Of a stretch of DNA of 64,000 nucleotides, positions 11,401-22,519 are shown piece by piece. The stretch comes from Candidula unifasciata. Its lineage: Eukaryota > Mollusca > Gastropoda > Stylommatophora > Geomitridae. Made by a program: the position numbers and the translations under genes. The notes under the pieces are model-generated. The model saw nothing but the letters and a program-made list of their open reading frames with translations, searched no databases and had not been told where the DNA came from. The stretch is from the NCBI GenBank assembly GCA_905116865.2, contig CAJHNH020002081.1:49903-113902 (forward strand), in the 5' to 3' direction. Every line of letters starts with the position of its first letter. The stretch's first letter is position 1.

Positions 11401-11839
11401 AGAAGCATTTCCCAAATTTCCCCACTTCTCTGGTCCCAGTTACGCTGACAACACCTGCGTTATATATATAAAGATATATATGTTTTTTTTTTTTAAATTC
11501 GTATCTATGTGGATTCTCTCCTTTATCCGTCCTACAAAAATAGCAGCCATTGAAAATGAAATGAGCTGCGGTGTTTATTTGAACATACCCTGGAGCCGAG
11601 GCCAATGACCTCTAGGAAAGTATTGAAGCCCTAAATCCACGCTGGCCATTCAATATAAAAGCCGGGCGTCTTCTATTCAGGGCCGCCTCAAATAGAATTT
11701 GCCTGAGCGAGTTCTTCTGGCCAGGTCGATGAATGCTGGGCAGGAGAATGAGTAAGTCCAATGGCTGTCCGCGCCATACAGAGGTCATGGTCATCAGTGT
11801 CCGAGGGTTGCTAGGACCAGCAAGAAACGAATGTAGACT
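11401..11839. other. Unrecognised sequence with one 136-codon minus frame
   Basis: A minus frame at 11612-12022 is among the longest frames here not made mainly of simple repeat. Its left half includes LLPSIHRPGQKNS and RRRPAFILNGQRG; its right half runs into the diverged minisatellite. I do not recognise it and see no splice or promoter support. An unlisted transposon fragment is possible. Confidence 0.3.
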
Positions 11840-12219
11840 GCAGTTAAATGAATGAGCGGTCAGTTGTGTTTGCAGTTTCTTCGCAGTTATGGATGGACTT
11901 AACAAGTGTTGTATTGACTCCCTCACAGTTTTTGTACTGACTACCTCACAGCTTTTGTATGTTGTTGTTGCTAACCTCCTCCAGCGGTGTTGACTTACTC
12001 GTAGCTGTTGTACTGACTCCACTATACTCGTTGTGCTGACTACTTCACAGTTGTTGTGCTGACCCCCTCACTGTTCTTATGCTGATTCCCTCACAGTTTT
12101 TGTGCCGATGACTTCTTCACAGTCGTTGTGTCGACTATCTCGCAAGTGTTGTGCTGACTGCGTCACCGGGGTAAATATTTATTTATGTGTTAATCGCGGT
12201 TGCAGTTCTAACGATTTCA
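11840..12219. repeat. Diverged flank of the 22-bp minisatellite
   Basis: Loose units of about 25-30 bp built on CTCACAGTTxTTGTxCTGAC. They share CACAGTTGT with the tight array to the right and appear to be its aged edge. Confidence 0.7.
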
Positions 12220-12996
12220 CAGTTGTGGTGCAACATCTTCACATTTGTAGTTCCATATCGTCACAGTTGTAGTTCTATATCCTCACAGTTGTAGTTCCAT
12301 ATCCTCACAGTTGTAGTTCCATTTCACAGTCGTAGTTCCATATCCTCACATTTGTAGTTCCATATCCTCACAGTTGTAGTTCCATATCCTCACATTTGTA
12401 GTTCCATATCCTCACATTTGTAGTTCCATATCCTCACAGTTATAGTTCCATATCCTCACATTTGTAGTTACATATCCTCACATTTGTAGTTACATATCCT
12501 CACATTAGTAGTTACATATCCTAACAGTTATAGTTCCATATCCTCACAGTTGTAGTTCCATATCCTCACAGTTATAGTTCTATATCCTCACAGTTGTAGT
12601 TCCATATCCTCACAGTGTAGATCCATATCCTCACAGTGTAGTTCCATATCCTCATAGTGTAGTTCCATATCCTCACTGTTGTAGTTTCACATCCTCACAT
12701 TTGTAGTTCCATATCCTCACAGTTATAGTTCCATATCCTCACATTTATAGTTCCATATCCTCACAGTTGTAGTTCCATATCCTCACAGTTGTAGTTCCAT
12801 ATCCTCACAGTTGTAGTTCCATATCCTCACAGTTGTAGTTCCATATCCTCACAGTGTAGTTCCATATCCTCACAGTGTAGTTCCATATCCTCACAGTTGT
12901 AGTTCCATATCCTCACAGTTGTAGTTCCATATCCTCAGAGTTGTATTTCCATATCCTCACAGTTGTAGTTCCATATCCTCACAGTTGTAGTTCCAT
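12220..12996. repeat. 22-bp minisatellite, about 35 copies
   Basis: Unit TCACAGTTGTAGTTCCATAT plus CC, with 20-bp variants (CACAGTGTAG...) and TTTG or TTAT substitutions. Most regular at 12720-12990. Units are closed by stops in most frames. Confidence 0.95.
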
Positions 12997-12999
12997 GTA

Positions 13000-13205
13000 A
13001 GTAAGTAAGTTCACTACGCCTTCCCCTCCCCCTCTCCCCAGCCACCAGGACATTCCACCGAGCGATAAACACCCAGTGAGACCAAGTGCCACCAAGCGGA
13101 CGAGGATCACCCGTGGAGAGGTCCCGGAAACCCTGTTCAACCGTTGGGTTATATTAGGGCCCTGGCTACAGCCAGGGTGGGGCTCCAAAATAACGAAAAA
13201 TTACA
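13000..13205 (-). mobile_element. Family E copy 2, inside the minisatellite
   Basis: Begins GTAAGTAAGTAAGT (a CTTA tail on the minus strand), then CCACCAGGACATTCCACCG, CAAGTGCCACCAAG, TTCAACCGTTGGG, CAGCCAGGGTGGGGCT. The minisatellite resumes as TAGTTCCATGT on the right, as it stood on the left, so E inserted into the array. Confidence 0.8.
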
Positions 13206-13510
13206 TCTCACGCTGGGACGATTCACTGATAGTTCCATGTCCCTAACAGCTGTAGTTCTATGTATCTCATAACTGTAGTGCTATGCGCCTCACTGCTGTA
13301 GTTCCATATCCCTCATAGTTGCAATCCCATGTCTCTCACATTTGTAATTATATGTCCCTAACAGCTGTAGTTCTTTCTATGTATACGACAGCTGTAGTTC
13401 TATGCACCTCACGGCTGTTTGTCCATCTCCCTCAAAGCTGCAACCCCATATCTCTCCCAGCTATGATTCCATTACCATCGCAGCTGTGGTTACATTTTCC
13501 TTACAGCCAT
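13206..13510. repeat. Diverged right flank of the minisatellite
   Basis: Units of about 22-24 bp such as CCCTAACAGCTGTAGTTCTA and CTCACTGCTGTAGTTCCATA, much more divergent than 12720-12990. This mirrors the left flank. Confidence 0.8.
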
Positions 13511-14204
13511 GGATTAATTACTACAACTCTGCCTATTTACCCCATGGTACAGCTAATCCGAATAAAAAAAGATGTGAAGAACAAATCACAAAACGATAAT
13601 TATGAAAGCAAGCTTTGTTGGCAGACATTATGCTTAATGCACAGCAAAAACACTGGCTGAAAAATAAAGGCTCTTAATGGATCGGGATAGTTTGGGGCAT
13701 GACATTCGATGTGTAGAGATCATGGGCAGTTTCATGGCGAACTCTTAGACTGAAACAAAGAAAAAATGTTAGAGGCGATTTATTAATGGCATCTTCATCA
13801 TTATTATCGTCATCACCAACAAGATCATCATCATCATCATCATCATCATCGTATTCATCTTCACTAATACCGCCACTAACGTCATCATCATGCATCAGGT
13901 ACTTTAAATGAAGTCGTTTTCATCAAGGTTCGCCTAAAAGAAACTCCTTCCCTCGCCCAGGGAAAAGGCAACAGCTACCGATGCGAATTTACTTTTTTTT
14001 TTTCGTCCCGTTTCCCTGCGCAACTTTCTTGTTCCTCATTGTCGTTTATGATTACTGTTATTGTAATCGGTGATAAAGATCTTGGTCTGAGTTTGTATCT
14101 GGGTCGGAATGAAGGAAATGCCAGAAAACGCAGTAAAGTTGGCGTTGCAAAGCTGTTTGTTTACATTTTGTCTGTCTGCCTGCCCATTCTTTGTTTATGT
14201 CTCT
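13511..14204. other. Mixed DNA with a CAT/TCA tract
   Basis: A degenerate (CAT)n tract lies at about 13795-13890 and gives a poly-Asp frame on the minus strand. The rest is unremarkable. Confidence 0.6.
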
Positions 14205-14860
14205 TTGTCTATATGTTTTGTCTGTCAAACTGCAAGACAGTCCATGTTTCTTTTTACCGAAAGATATAACTGTTAATAACAAGTCGTGATCTAACTCTAA
14301 CTGCAGCCACTTGAGTTGAGTCAAGAATTGACATAACAGCACTCGGTGCATTCCCATACGCGCTCCGTCCCCACCCCAGCAGCCAGCGCAGAGTTCCAAT
14401 ACTAATGGTGCCATTCGTAGTCTTGTTGTATGTCCGTCTTGCCTTTCATTTGAGCGTAACGTAACGCCCTAACCCTCTGGTCACACCCAGGTGCATCATT
14501 CTCTCTAGCCCATAATAATCTAGTTTCTCTTTTGACTTCTTTACTTGTCCCCAAAGGGTTCTGACCACATCTGCCTTGTTATGTATCAATTCACCACCGA
14601 GCGGTGCAGATCCAGCCAATCTGTCTGCCTGTTCATTCCTCATCACGCCGGCATTGTAAAGATCCAAAATATGTTCCCTACTCGTGACCTTGCCACCATG
14701 CTTAAAGCAATTCTGTCTTCACCCTTTTCAGCATGCTTTCTGAGTCCATTACAATTACGACATGTGAGTGTATATTGTTCTCTAGCCACCGGCAAGCTGC
14801 AGTGACCGCCTCTATCTCCATTCTCATGCTAGATGTTGTGGTTGTCTTGTCTAGTGTTGT
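14205..14860 (-). pseudogene. LINE with RNase H domain, broken (L3)
   Basis: Minus translation from about 14830: SSMRMEIEAVTAACRWLENN, then VVIVMDSESMLKRV, then GVMRNEQADRLAGSAPLGGE and LIHNKADVVRTL. MEIEAV and VMDSES carry the Glu and Asp expected of RNase H, and NEQADRLAG matches the second conserved block. The order fits the RNase H end of I/Jockey-type LINEs. Frame breaks occur near 14710 and 14440. The 3' region continues to 14205 with TNGTISIGTLRWLLG-like coding remains and an untranslated end. Confidence 0.8.
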
Positions 14861-14864
14861 CTTA

Positions 14865-14960
14865 TCTGTCAAAATGCAAAATGCAAAATGTTTCTTTTTA
14901 CCGAAATATATATAACTGCTAATATAATAACAAAGCGCACTCTCACTCTAACTGCAGCCA
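14865..14960 (-). mobile_element. Second copy of the L3 3' end
   Basis: TTTCTTTTTACCGAAATATA and CTCTAACTGCAGCC match 14248-14308 in the same orientation. On the minus strand one LINE 3' end is directly followed by the 5'-truncated L3 copy, so two copies lie head to tail. Confidence 0.75.
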
Positions 14961-15254
14961 AAATATAACCAACTTCTAGAATTTATCAGTCATGTGAAGC
15001 TACCCTGGTCAGTTATACGACTACTATGAACTTTCGGCAAATAGACGTATACGATACATCGAGAGAAACCATTCGCATTTTAGTAGAATTTATCCGTTTT
15101 TGTGTGCTTCCTTTTATGTTGATGTGACTCTGTAGTAACACACGTAACGAGATACCGTAAAATAGGCCTGGCAATAAATTGTGCAATGTATTATTTCCGT
15201 CCTCATAGTTTCAACTCATTAGGGGAAAACATTATTTTGAATGGGAAGTCGCCC
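14961..15254. other. No recognised feature
   Basis: Mixed AT-leaning sequence between the LINE end and SINE-B copy 3. Confidence 0.5.
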
Positions 15255-15560
15255 TTTCGTAGCGGCTAGACGCTTGCCTGCGGATTGGAAGGATTTCGTA
15301 GCGGCTAGACGCTTGCCTGCGGATTGGAAGGATTTCGTAGCGGCTAGACGCTTGCCTGCGGATTGGTAGGTCGTGGGTTCGCTCTCTAGTGACCTTGGCT
15401 CCCAGATCGATCCAGCTTTAAGTGGGCACCAGGTGCAGTCATGGGAAGTAAAGGCAGCCGGCGTGATGCTGACAACATCACCCATCTTGTCCTTTGGTCT
15501 ATAAAATAAAGGTCTAGCCCTATATACCTATTACGTATGAAAGGCGTGGGAAAAGGGTCC
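15255..15560 (+). mobile_element. SINE-B copy 3 with a triplicated tRNA head
   Basis: A 39-bp unit starting TTTCGTAGCGGCTAGACGC is present three times in tandem (15255, 15294, 15333). It spans the A-box part of the head. A single B box follows (CGTGGGTTCGCTCTC, about 15372-15386). Then CCTTGGCTCCCAGATCGATC, GGAAGTAAAGGCAGCCGGCG and the end GGAAAAGGGTCCTTTGCTC. Confidence 0.9.
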
Positions 15561-17105
15561 TTTGCTCACTTTAATTGTTTTGAATATCCATACTATACCC
15601 AGTCAATGGTCAAAGGTCCCCAGTGTCATCAATTAGTAGTCGGACCTCGAAAATAGAATCTTCTTAATTCCTGATTGGAGTTTGAATACACTGGACTGTT
15701 CTGACCCTTGAGGTCTCAGGCCAGTGCACTGTCCGTGTGAATTGTGGACATCTTTGTCTGGAAATGATTTTCTAGGTGCTCGCGTGTCCACGAAGGCTGT
15801 CATCCTTGGTGGTGGGCTATTGTGACTGGGGATGACTTGGGGAAGTTGGACTTCGAGCTCTGGAGCTTTCGCTTTTTGGATGTAAATTGAGCAGAATGAT
15901 TAATGGTTTTTCAATATTTGTGAAAGAAACGGTGAATGAAAGAAGCCAGTGAAGACACACACACACTTACACAGACACACTCTCTCTCACACACACACAC
16001 ACACATACTGTAACTTTAGATTTGTATGTTGTTTAGTGTATCTTTCTACTTATTTATATGAGTGACGATGCATTCATGTCTTTTTGTTTATCAGCAATAA
16101 GGACCAACACCCCATAGCTTCCACTTTAAGAAGAAAAAGCCATATAATTTCATTTCCTTTTCGCTATAAGTTATTTCATACCTCAATGTATACAGATTGT
16201 TTATAATTTCTTTGTTGTCCTTTTGTAGATGGATTGCTTTCCCCTCACATCAAACACCCTTTCACCTGATTCTCCGCCAATGCTCTACCTATCACCATCC
16301 CCTCGCCCCCCCCCCCCCCCCCCCTTCCCTCCCGTTTTTCTCCCGCTTTTGTAATAGTTGCCTTTGAGTGTTTTATTTTCTTCCTACGGATGTAATGACG
16401 ATTGATTTTCAATCCCTTGTCTGCAGTAAGTGCTCCTATCTCTGTTCTCCCTACTTTTAGTCTTCTCTCCCTGCTGCGATAACCACATTCTACCAGCGCT
16501 CCGGTTCGGCTCCACCGTACTGATGGCACTTTTAAATGTGGACGCTTGATAGTGAAACAATTCAACGGAATAATACAAACTGCCACAACCACTTTAGGCT
16601 GAAAAATTCCTCTTTTACGAGCAAATGATGAAACGAGGCCCAGGGTTTTAAGTAAATCCCGCATGCCAGGCGTAAAACGCTTCGTTTGTCTGACCAAACG
16701 AATGGGCAAGATAAAAAATACGGCAAGCTTTCAGGTTGTAAAATGCTCTCTGTAGTGAAGTCTTCGGGCTTCGATTTATTTGCAGTATAGTTGAATGAGC
16801 ATTGCATGGCGATCGCGGTAGGAAATGAGTATGCGACAGTGCAGGAGATTGAAGGTAGGAGTTCTGAAGGTACGACGATTGGGGGCTGGGAAGGGGGGGG
16901 GGGGGGTGATAGGGAAAAGGGGTTAGAGGGAAAGGGGGTCGAAGGGAGGGGGAGACCGCTACACAAATAAACACAGAGGGTTATATTAGGAGACACACGA
17001 AAGGAAAAGAGAGAGGAGTGCGTTTTTGCGACAGACATAAGAAAGGCAGACATATATGAAGAGAGGGTGTGAGAAATAGTGAGAGAGATAGAGAGAGAGA
17101 GAGAT
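15561..17105. other. Mixed DNA with short simple repeats
   Basis: (CA)n near 15955-16008, a C17 run near 16308-16324 and G-rich DNA at 16893-16950. A 154-codon minus frame at 16245-16709 has no motif I know and is broken by low-complexity Gly. From about 17045 purine-rich GA sequence leads into the inverted repeat. Confidence 0.5.
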
Positions 17106-17136
17106 GGCGCATTTTGGGAAATACAGAAAGACAAGA

Positions 17137-17180
<44 letters not shown>

Positions 17181-17219
17181 GAGAGATAGCGCATTTTGGG
17201 AAATACAGAAAGACAAGAG

Positions 17220-17250
<31 letters not shown>

Positions 17251-17282
17251 GATAGCGCATTTTGGGAAATACAGAAAGACAA

Positions 17283-17350
<68 letters not shown>

Positions 17351-17467
17351 GATAGAGAGAGAGATAGCGCATTTTGGGAAATACAGAAAGACAAGAGGAA
17401 GAGAGAGACAGAGATAGAGATAGAGAGAGAGATAGTGCATTTTGGGAAATACAGAAAGACAAGAGGA

Positions 17468-17510
<43 letters not shown>

Positions 17511-17557
17511 GATAGAGAGAGATAGCGCATTTTGGGAAATACAGAAAGACAAGAGGA

Positions 17558-17600
<43 letters not shown>

Positions 17601-17652
17601 GATAGAGAGAGATAGCGCATTTGGGGAAATACAGAAAGACAAGAGGAAGAGA

Positions 17653-17701
<49 letters not shown>

Positions 17702-17829
17702 CGTCAGAGAGAGAGAAAGAAAGAGCGTGAGAGAAAAAAAACAACTAGTGTGTTTGGACGTGTGACTGAGAGACATAAAAAAAGAGATAGGAGATAGAAC
17801 GAACGAATGAACGAACGAACTTTTTTTCA
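17106..17829 (-). mobile_element. Foldback-like element, left arm
   Basis: Seven copies of the core GCGCATTTTGGGAAATACAG plus AAAGACAAGAGG start at 17107, 17189, 17255, 17367, 17435, 17525 and 17615, joined by (GA)n and GACA runs of varying length. The inner ~100 bp (17735-17829) is non-repetitive, including CAACTAGTGTGTTTGGACG and GAACGAACGAATGAACG. The whole arm is the reverse complement of 19038-19793. Confidence 0.85.
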
Positions 17830-17945
17830 AATGGTTTCAAATTGGGCACGCAGGCCCGTCTTACATTCGGCCTTGAAAATCACCCATCTTTCGAAAAGCA
17901 GTTGTATTTAACCAATAAAGCCTGTCATGATCACATAATAATATG
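17830..17945 (+). repeat. Family F copy 1
   Basis: TTACATTCGGCCTTGAAAAT, GCAGTTGTATTTAACC and AAGCCTGTCATGAT align with 51766-51890. It lies at the very start of the foldback centre. Confidence 0.6.
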
Positions 17946-18258
17946 CGTAGTATGAATATCACGAAAAAAAACACACACACACAAAAGCATGGGTTATAAA
18001 ATGCATGCAAAAACCCGCGAATGCATACACACACCCTCATACGCACGTCCACAAACTTACTTACACACACATACATGTATACATGCATACATACATACAT
18101 ACATACATACATACATACATACATACATACATACATACATACATACATACGTAGGTAAATACGTGATAGAGACAGACAAAGACAGACAGACAGGGAAGAC
18201 GTACATAGTGTTCTGTGATATACATGTAGACAAAGGCAGAGAAGGAATTAGGTATTTT

Positions 18259-18297
<39 letters not shown>

Positions 18298-19037
18298 GAG
18301 AGAGGGAGAGAGAGAGAGAGTGAGAGAGAGAGAGAGAGAGCGATAGAATAATGCAGATAACTATTTCTTTGCAGACGGTGGTTATAATTTGTCTTCATTG
18401 TTGGTTGAAAAAGATGAATCTAATTTCTAAACTGCACAAGGCTAGAAAATGAGGAGCTAAATGCAGGGTTTAATTGCAGCGCAAATGGGCAAACATGATT
18501 ATCTATTGTGTTTGTAAAATCTGGCAATGTGGCATTTCATGCAAACTTCGTGTGAAATTAGACATGCGCAATCAATAAATGTTCAATATAATATCAAGAA
18601 TTTCAGACAGAAAGACACATGACGGGCAAATGACAGACGCATAGACGGACAACCAGCCAGACGGGGAAAAAGTAGGGAGAAAAAAAGGGGGGGGGGGGTG
18701 TAAACAGTAAATTAAACATGCGAAGAAATAAATAAGAATTAGGCAAGAATGTGTGGGAAGGCTATGAAAAGGGCTGTAAAGATGGTTAAAGATAATCATT
18801 GCTGACAGCCTATGCTCCACGGGGAGGTAAATAGTAAAACAATAGTGAAATATGTAAGACAAGGTGCAAGAGAGTAGACAACGTGACATGGGTACCGACA
18901 CAAAGAAAACAGAGGAGATGAAAACGGGGAGGGGGGAGGAGGGAACAGAGCCACCTTACAAATGTACTAAAGTTAGGGATCTTAAGGGATAAAAGCCTTT
19001 TTTAAGTGCTTAATAATAGAACAAATAATATGCTGCA
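17830..19037. mobile_element. Centre of the foldback-like element
   Basis: About 1.2 kb between the arms. It holds a family F segment, (CATA)n at 18082-18150, (GA)n at 18258-18341, a G11 run near 18687, and otherwise AT-rich DNA with no transposase-like frame. The centre therefore gives no sign of coding its own mobility. Confidence 0.6.
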
Positions 19038-19143
19038 TGAAAAAAAAAAGTTCGTTCGTTCATTCGTTCGTTCTATCTCCTATCTCTTTTTTTATGTCTC
19101 TCAGTCACACGTCCAAACACACTAGTTGTTTTTTTTTCTCTCA

Positions 19144-19180
<37 letters not shown>

Positions 19181-19338
19181 GCTCTCTCTCTTTCTCTCTC
19201 TCTCTCTTTCTCTTTCTCTTGTCTTTCTGTATTTCCCAAAATGCGCTATCTCTCTCTATCTCTGTCTGTCTGTCTCTCTCTCTCTCTCTTCCTCTTGTCT
19301 TTCTGTATTTCCCAAAATGCGCTATCTCTCTCTCTATC

Positions 19339-19416
<78 letters not shown>

Positions 19417-19534
19417 TCTTGTCTTTCTGTATTTCCCAAAATGCGCTATCTCTCTCTCTATCTCTGTCTCTCTCTCTCTCTCTCTCTTCCTCTTGTCTTT
19501 CTGTATTTCCCAAAATGCGCTATCTCTCTCTCTA

Positions 19535-19568
<34 letters not shown>

Positions 19569-19690
19569 TCTCTCCCTCTTGTCTTTCTGTATTTCCCAAA
19601 ATGCGCTATCTCTCTCTCTATCTCTCTCTCTCTCTTCCTCTTGTCTTTCTGTATTTCCCAAAATGCGCTATCTCTCTCTCTCTCTCTCTA

Positions 19691-19754
<64 letters not shown>

Positions 19755-19793
19755 TCTTGTCTTTCTGTATTTCCCAAAATGCCATCTTGTGTG
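19038..19793 (+). mobile_element. Foldback-like element, right arm
   Basis: Seven cores (TGTATTTCCCAAAATGCGC) with GCGC or equivalent at 19243, 19319, 19443, 19517, 19603, 19665 and 19781, the same number as the left arm. Spacings differ because the (CT)n linkers differ. The inner ~100 bp is nearly identical to the left arm; I see only homopolymer length differences. The outermost core reads CCCAAAATGCCATCT, close to the left arm's outermost CCCAAAATGCGCCATCT. Confidence 0.85.
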
Positions 19794-19802
19794 CCTGAAG
19801 TT

Positions 19803-19932
19803 ATCTTGTACCCACTCAAGGATGGATCGACTTGGGTGTCAAGGTGTTAAAAAAACATTCCGACCCGTCAGTAACCGAACCCCGTCTTTCGGAAGCCTAA
19901 GCGAGTGTTTAGCGCTTCACCATGGCGGCTCC
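19803..19932 (-). mobile_element. SINE-B copy 4, head half only
   Basis: TGTACCCACTCAAGGATGG, AACCGAACCCCGTCTTTCGG (B-box side) and CACCATGGCGGCTCC (5' end). The 3' half is missing exactly where the foldback arm ends, so the two events share a breakpoint. Confidence 0.75.
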
Positions 19933-20772
19933 AAATGACTGACTGTCTAACTAGTTAATTTACTAACTTATTCAGTAAGAAACTAATTAACTAACTAACC
20001 AGCTTAGTAGCAAACTAACTCACGGGCCGACTAGATAACAAAAACATATACACAACTGCCGATTTCTCCCCAGCAAAAATCCAGTCTTGCTGACGCCACG
20101 CTGTTCACAACCTTGATTTTATTTTATATTTGTTTAATTTAAGAACCAGGCACGTTAACCTCCCAACCACCCGATATTTTGTTTGCCTAGTACAACCGCA
20201 AATATTCCACATCTTCTTGACTCAGACTACAAGAATCGACATGTTCTCATGACTAGCTGCCATCTTTCCAAGACACTGATTTACAACCGGATAGAAACAA
20301 ACATTCGCCAATAGAAAAAGCACCGGCTGAATTATTATGTTTATGAGCAATATGTCGTTTTTGAGTGCCATAAAGATCTTATCCCTCGCATCGGCAGCAA
20401 CTATCTTTCAATGCTGACGCTTATCGATTGCACGTGGTCCCAAATAGAGGAAGTGTAATATACAACCGTAGGATTGCTCAGCGACTGTTCAGCTCTAGAG
20501 GTATTTCTTCCAAGCCCCTGCTTAAGTGCGCTAGTTAAAGATTGACGTGTTTGGTTAGTTTTTGTACATTGTAATAAATCCACGAGATTCCAGTTTAATT
20601 GGAATCGTATTGTGGATAGAGGGCTGAGGGTGAAAGAATGATAACGACGTGGAGAATAAACATCGACGGTTGTGTGGCTACACTGCTATGTCATTATTGT
20701 CATACAGGGTTTTATGACATGGGGATAAATACCAGGTTTTCAAATATAAAACTGATACTTCCCTAATATATA

Positions 20773-20775
<3 letters not shown>
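19933..20775. other. No recognised feature
   Basis: AT-leaning mixed DNA. A CTAACTAACTAACCAGC-like stretch near 19985 is the only repetition seen. Confidence 0.5.

Positions 20776-20836
<61 letters not shown>
20776..20836. repeat. (TA)n microsatellite
   Basis: About 60 bp of pure TA. Confidence 0.97.
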
Positions 20837-20839
<3 letters not shown>

Positions 20840-21540
20840 GAGGAAATGGGGATAAGATACACGTCAAGAGAACCTGTGTGTAACATGACTCGAATGTCTT
20901 TGCACAGTAACCCATAGGGGAAAAGAAAAAGGCAGAAAGTAAAACAAACATGGACATGTGAGCGAGAGTGAAGTTAAAAAGGTGGGAACGTTTTGGGGTG
21001 AGTTGCATGCAATAGCAATGGATGGAACCTCTTGGCGTGAAGTGGTTGAGAGCCTATGCTACACTAGGGGATATAAAGTAGAAGAAGTAAAACACACGAA
21101 GGGTAGGGAAACTATATAACAATAAAAGACAACTAAATGCAGAGGTGCCTAAGTGAATGTGAAGGGACAAAGACTTATTCAAATACAATAAATAAACCAG
21201 TGACAAAATACAAATGTTTTCCACATTAAAAGACAACATACACTGCAATTAATCTGAAGTATTTTGAAGATTTTAAATTATCCAACTGAAACTTCACTGA
21301 CAAATACTTAACAATGATACTAATAGGAAATTACAAAAACAAATATTTGGTACAAATAAATATACTGTGAAATACACCTATAAAACTTTAAAAAAAAGAA
21401 AAAATCAAAACAGACGAAACAAAATCAGAAGTTCTGAAACAACTGGGGATGAAAAGAAAATTGTCCAAAGACATAAACAAGAGATAAGTGAAACCTTTCA
21501 GCTATACTGAAAGACGTAATACACATAATGTGATAGGTCA
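20837..21540. other. AT-rich, no recognised feature
   Basis: Strongly A-rich on the plus strand from about 21230. No gene-like frame. Confidence 0.5.
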
Positions 21541-21760
21541 TCATCATCATCAGTTTCCACTTCTGCCGTTAAGCGGCGTGGGGAGGAACAGTCTGCGAAC
21601 CATTGCTTGATGGACAGCAATGCTATTTTATTCTGTGTCGCTGTAGAAGCTCTTTAATATCTTCACTCCGGGTAAGCCTTTGGTATAGTCCGTCTGGTAC
21701 TGGTAGCACAGTTGTGGTATTATTTGCTCTTTATAACCCGTTTCTGGGGCCCCATACAAA
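21541..21760 (-). mobile_element. Family D copy 1 (LINE 3' end with GAT tail)
   Basis: On the minus strand it ends in CTTAACGGCAGAAGTGG followed by (GAT)n (TCATCATCATCA at 21540). GCAATGGTTCGCAGACTG and the spacing match 35590-35805 and 36427-36620. It appears to be the decayed coding end plus tail of an RTE-like LINE. Confidence 0.7.
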
Positions 21761-21824
21761 TGTTTGGATGTCTTAATAAACTAGAATTCGTGAAGAAATC
21801 AAAATGATAGATAATGCACGCATG

Positions 21825-21873
<49 letters not shown>

Positions 21874-22164
21874 TAAGACAGTAATAAAATAAAGAAGGTT
21901 GTCCAAAGAAATTTAAAAACAAAAGGTGAAATATTTGAGCCACATCAAAAAACAAAACACGAATAGATATGGAATAGATACTCGATTATTTAAAAAAAAT
22001 TGATACCTCACTAACGTAAGTAGTTAACAAATAAACCACCAGTAGGCAAATGTAGAACGATATTCTCAAAATAAAGATACTAAATAAAACACGAGAAAAA
22101 CAATCGGGAACACATTTTAAAATGCAGCAAAAATAACCAGATGTAGAGGTTCTTAAGAGACTAG
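21761..22164. other. AT-rich with (AAT)n
   Basis: (AAT)n at about 21826-21869. The rest is A-rich and featureless. Confidence 0.6.
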
Positions 22165-22430
22165 GAAGAAAAAGAGATTAACCCTGTGTGGGTTCCGGGG
22201 TCGCATTGTGGGGAAAACAAGAACAGACCCACCCCAACAACTGGTTGCTTCATTTGAAGTCGGAGTGGATTTGCCTGAGAGACAAGAAGACAATAATCTG
22301 CACACACATAAGTCAAATCTGTAAAACGGATTCGCACGCAACATTCAGGTTCTGAAGTGGACAAACAAATAGTACCTTCTGCTGGAGTTTAAAGCCGGTG
22401 AACGCGAAGAAGAAAAATAAAAAGGGTTGT
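22165..22430 (+). mobile_element. Family C copy 2, 3' part
   Basis: TGTGTGGGTTCCGGGGTCGC, GTGGGGAAAACAAGAAC, AAATCTGTAAAACGG, GTTCTGAAGTGGACAAAC and AAAGCCGGTGAACGCGAAG follow the C order, ending in a short GAAGAAGAAAA tail. The tRNA-like head is absent. Confidence 0.75.
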
Positions 22431-22519
22431 TAAAAGAAATGAAAAGTAGACGATTGACATACATCCGCCACATTACAGGATACATTAATCTAATAAAAAC
22501 CGCACTAGTTCCATTACCA

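Noticed and set aside
12220..12996. CRISPR array
   Set aside because: Repeats are direct and contiguous with no unique spacers, in a eukaryotic setting.
16562..17830. 422-codon Ser/Leu-rich minus frame, and its near copy at 19037-19798 plus
   Set aside because: Reads through the (CT)n-rich arms of the foldback-like element. The similarity of the two 'proteins' is due to the inverted repeat.
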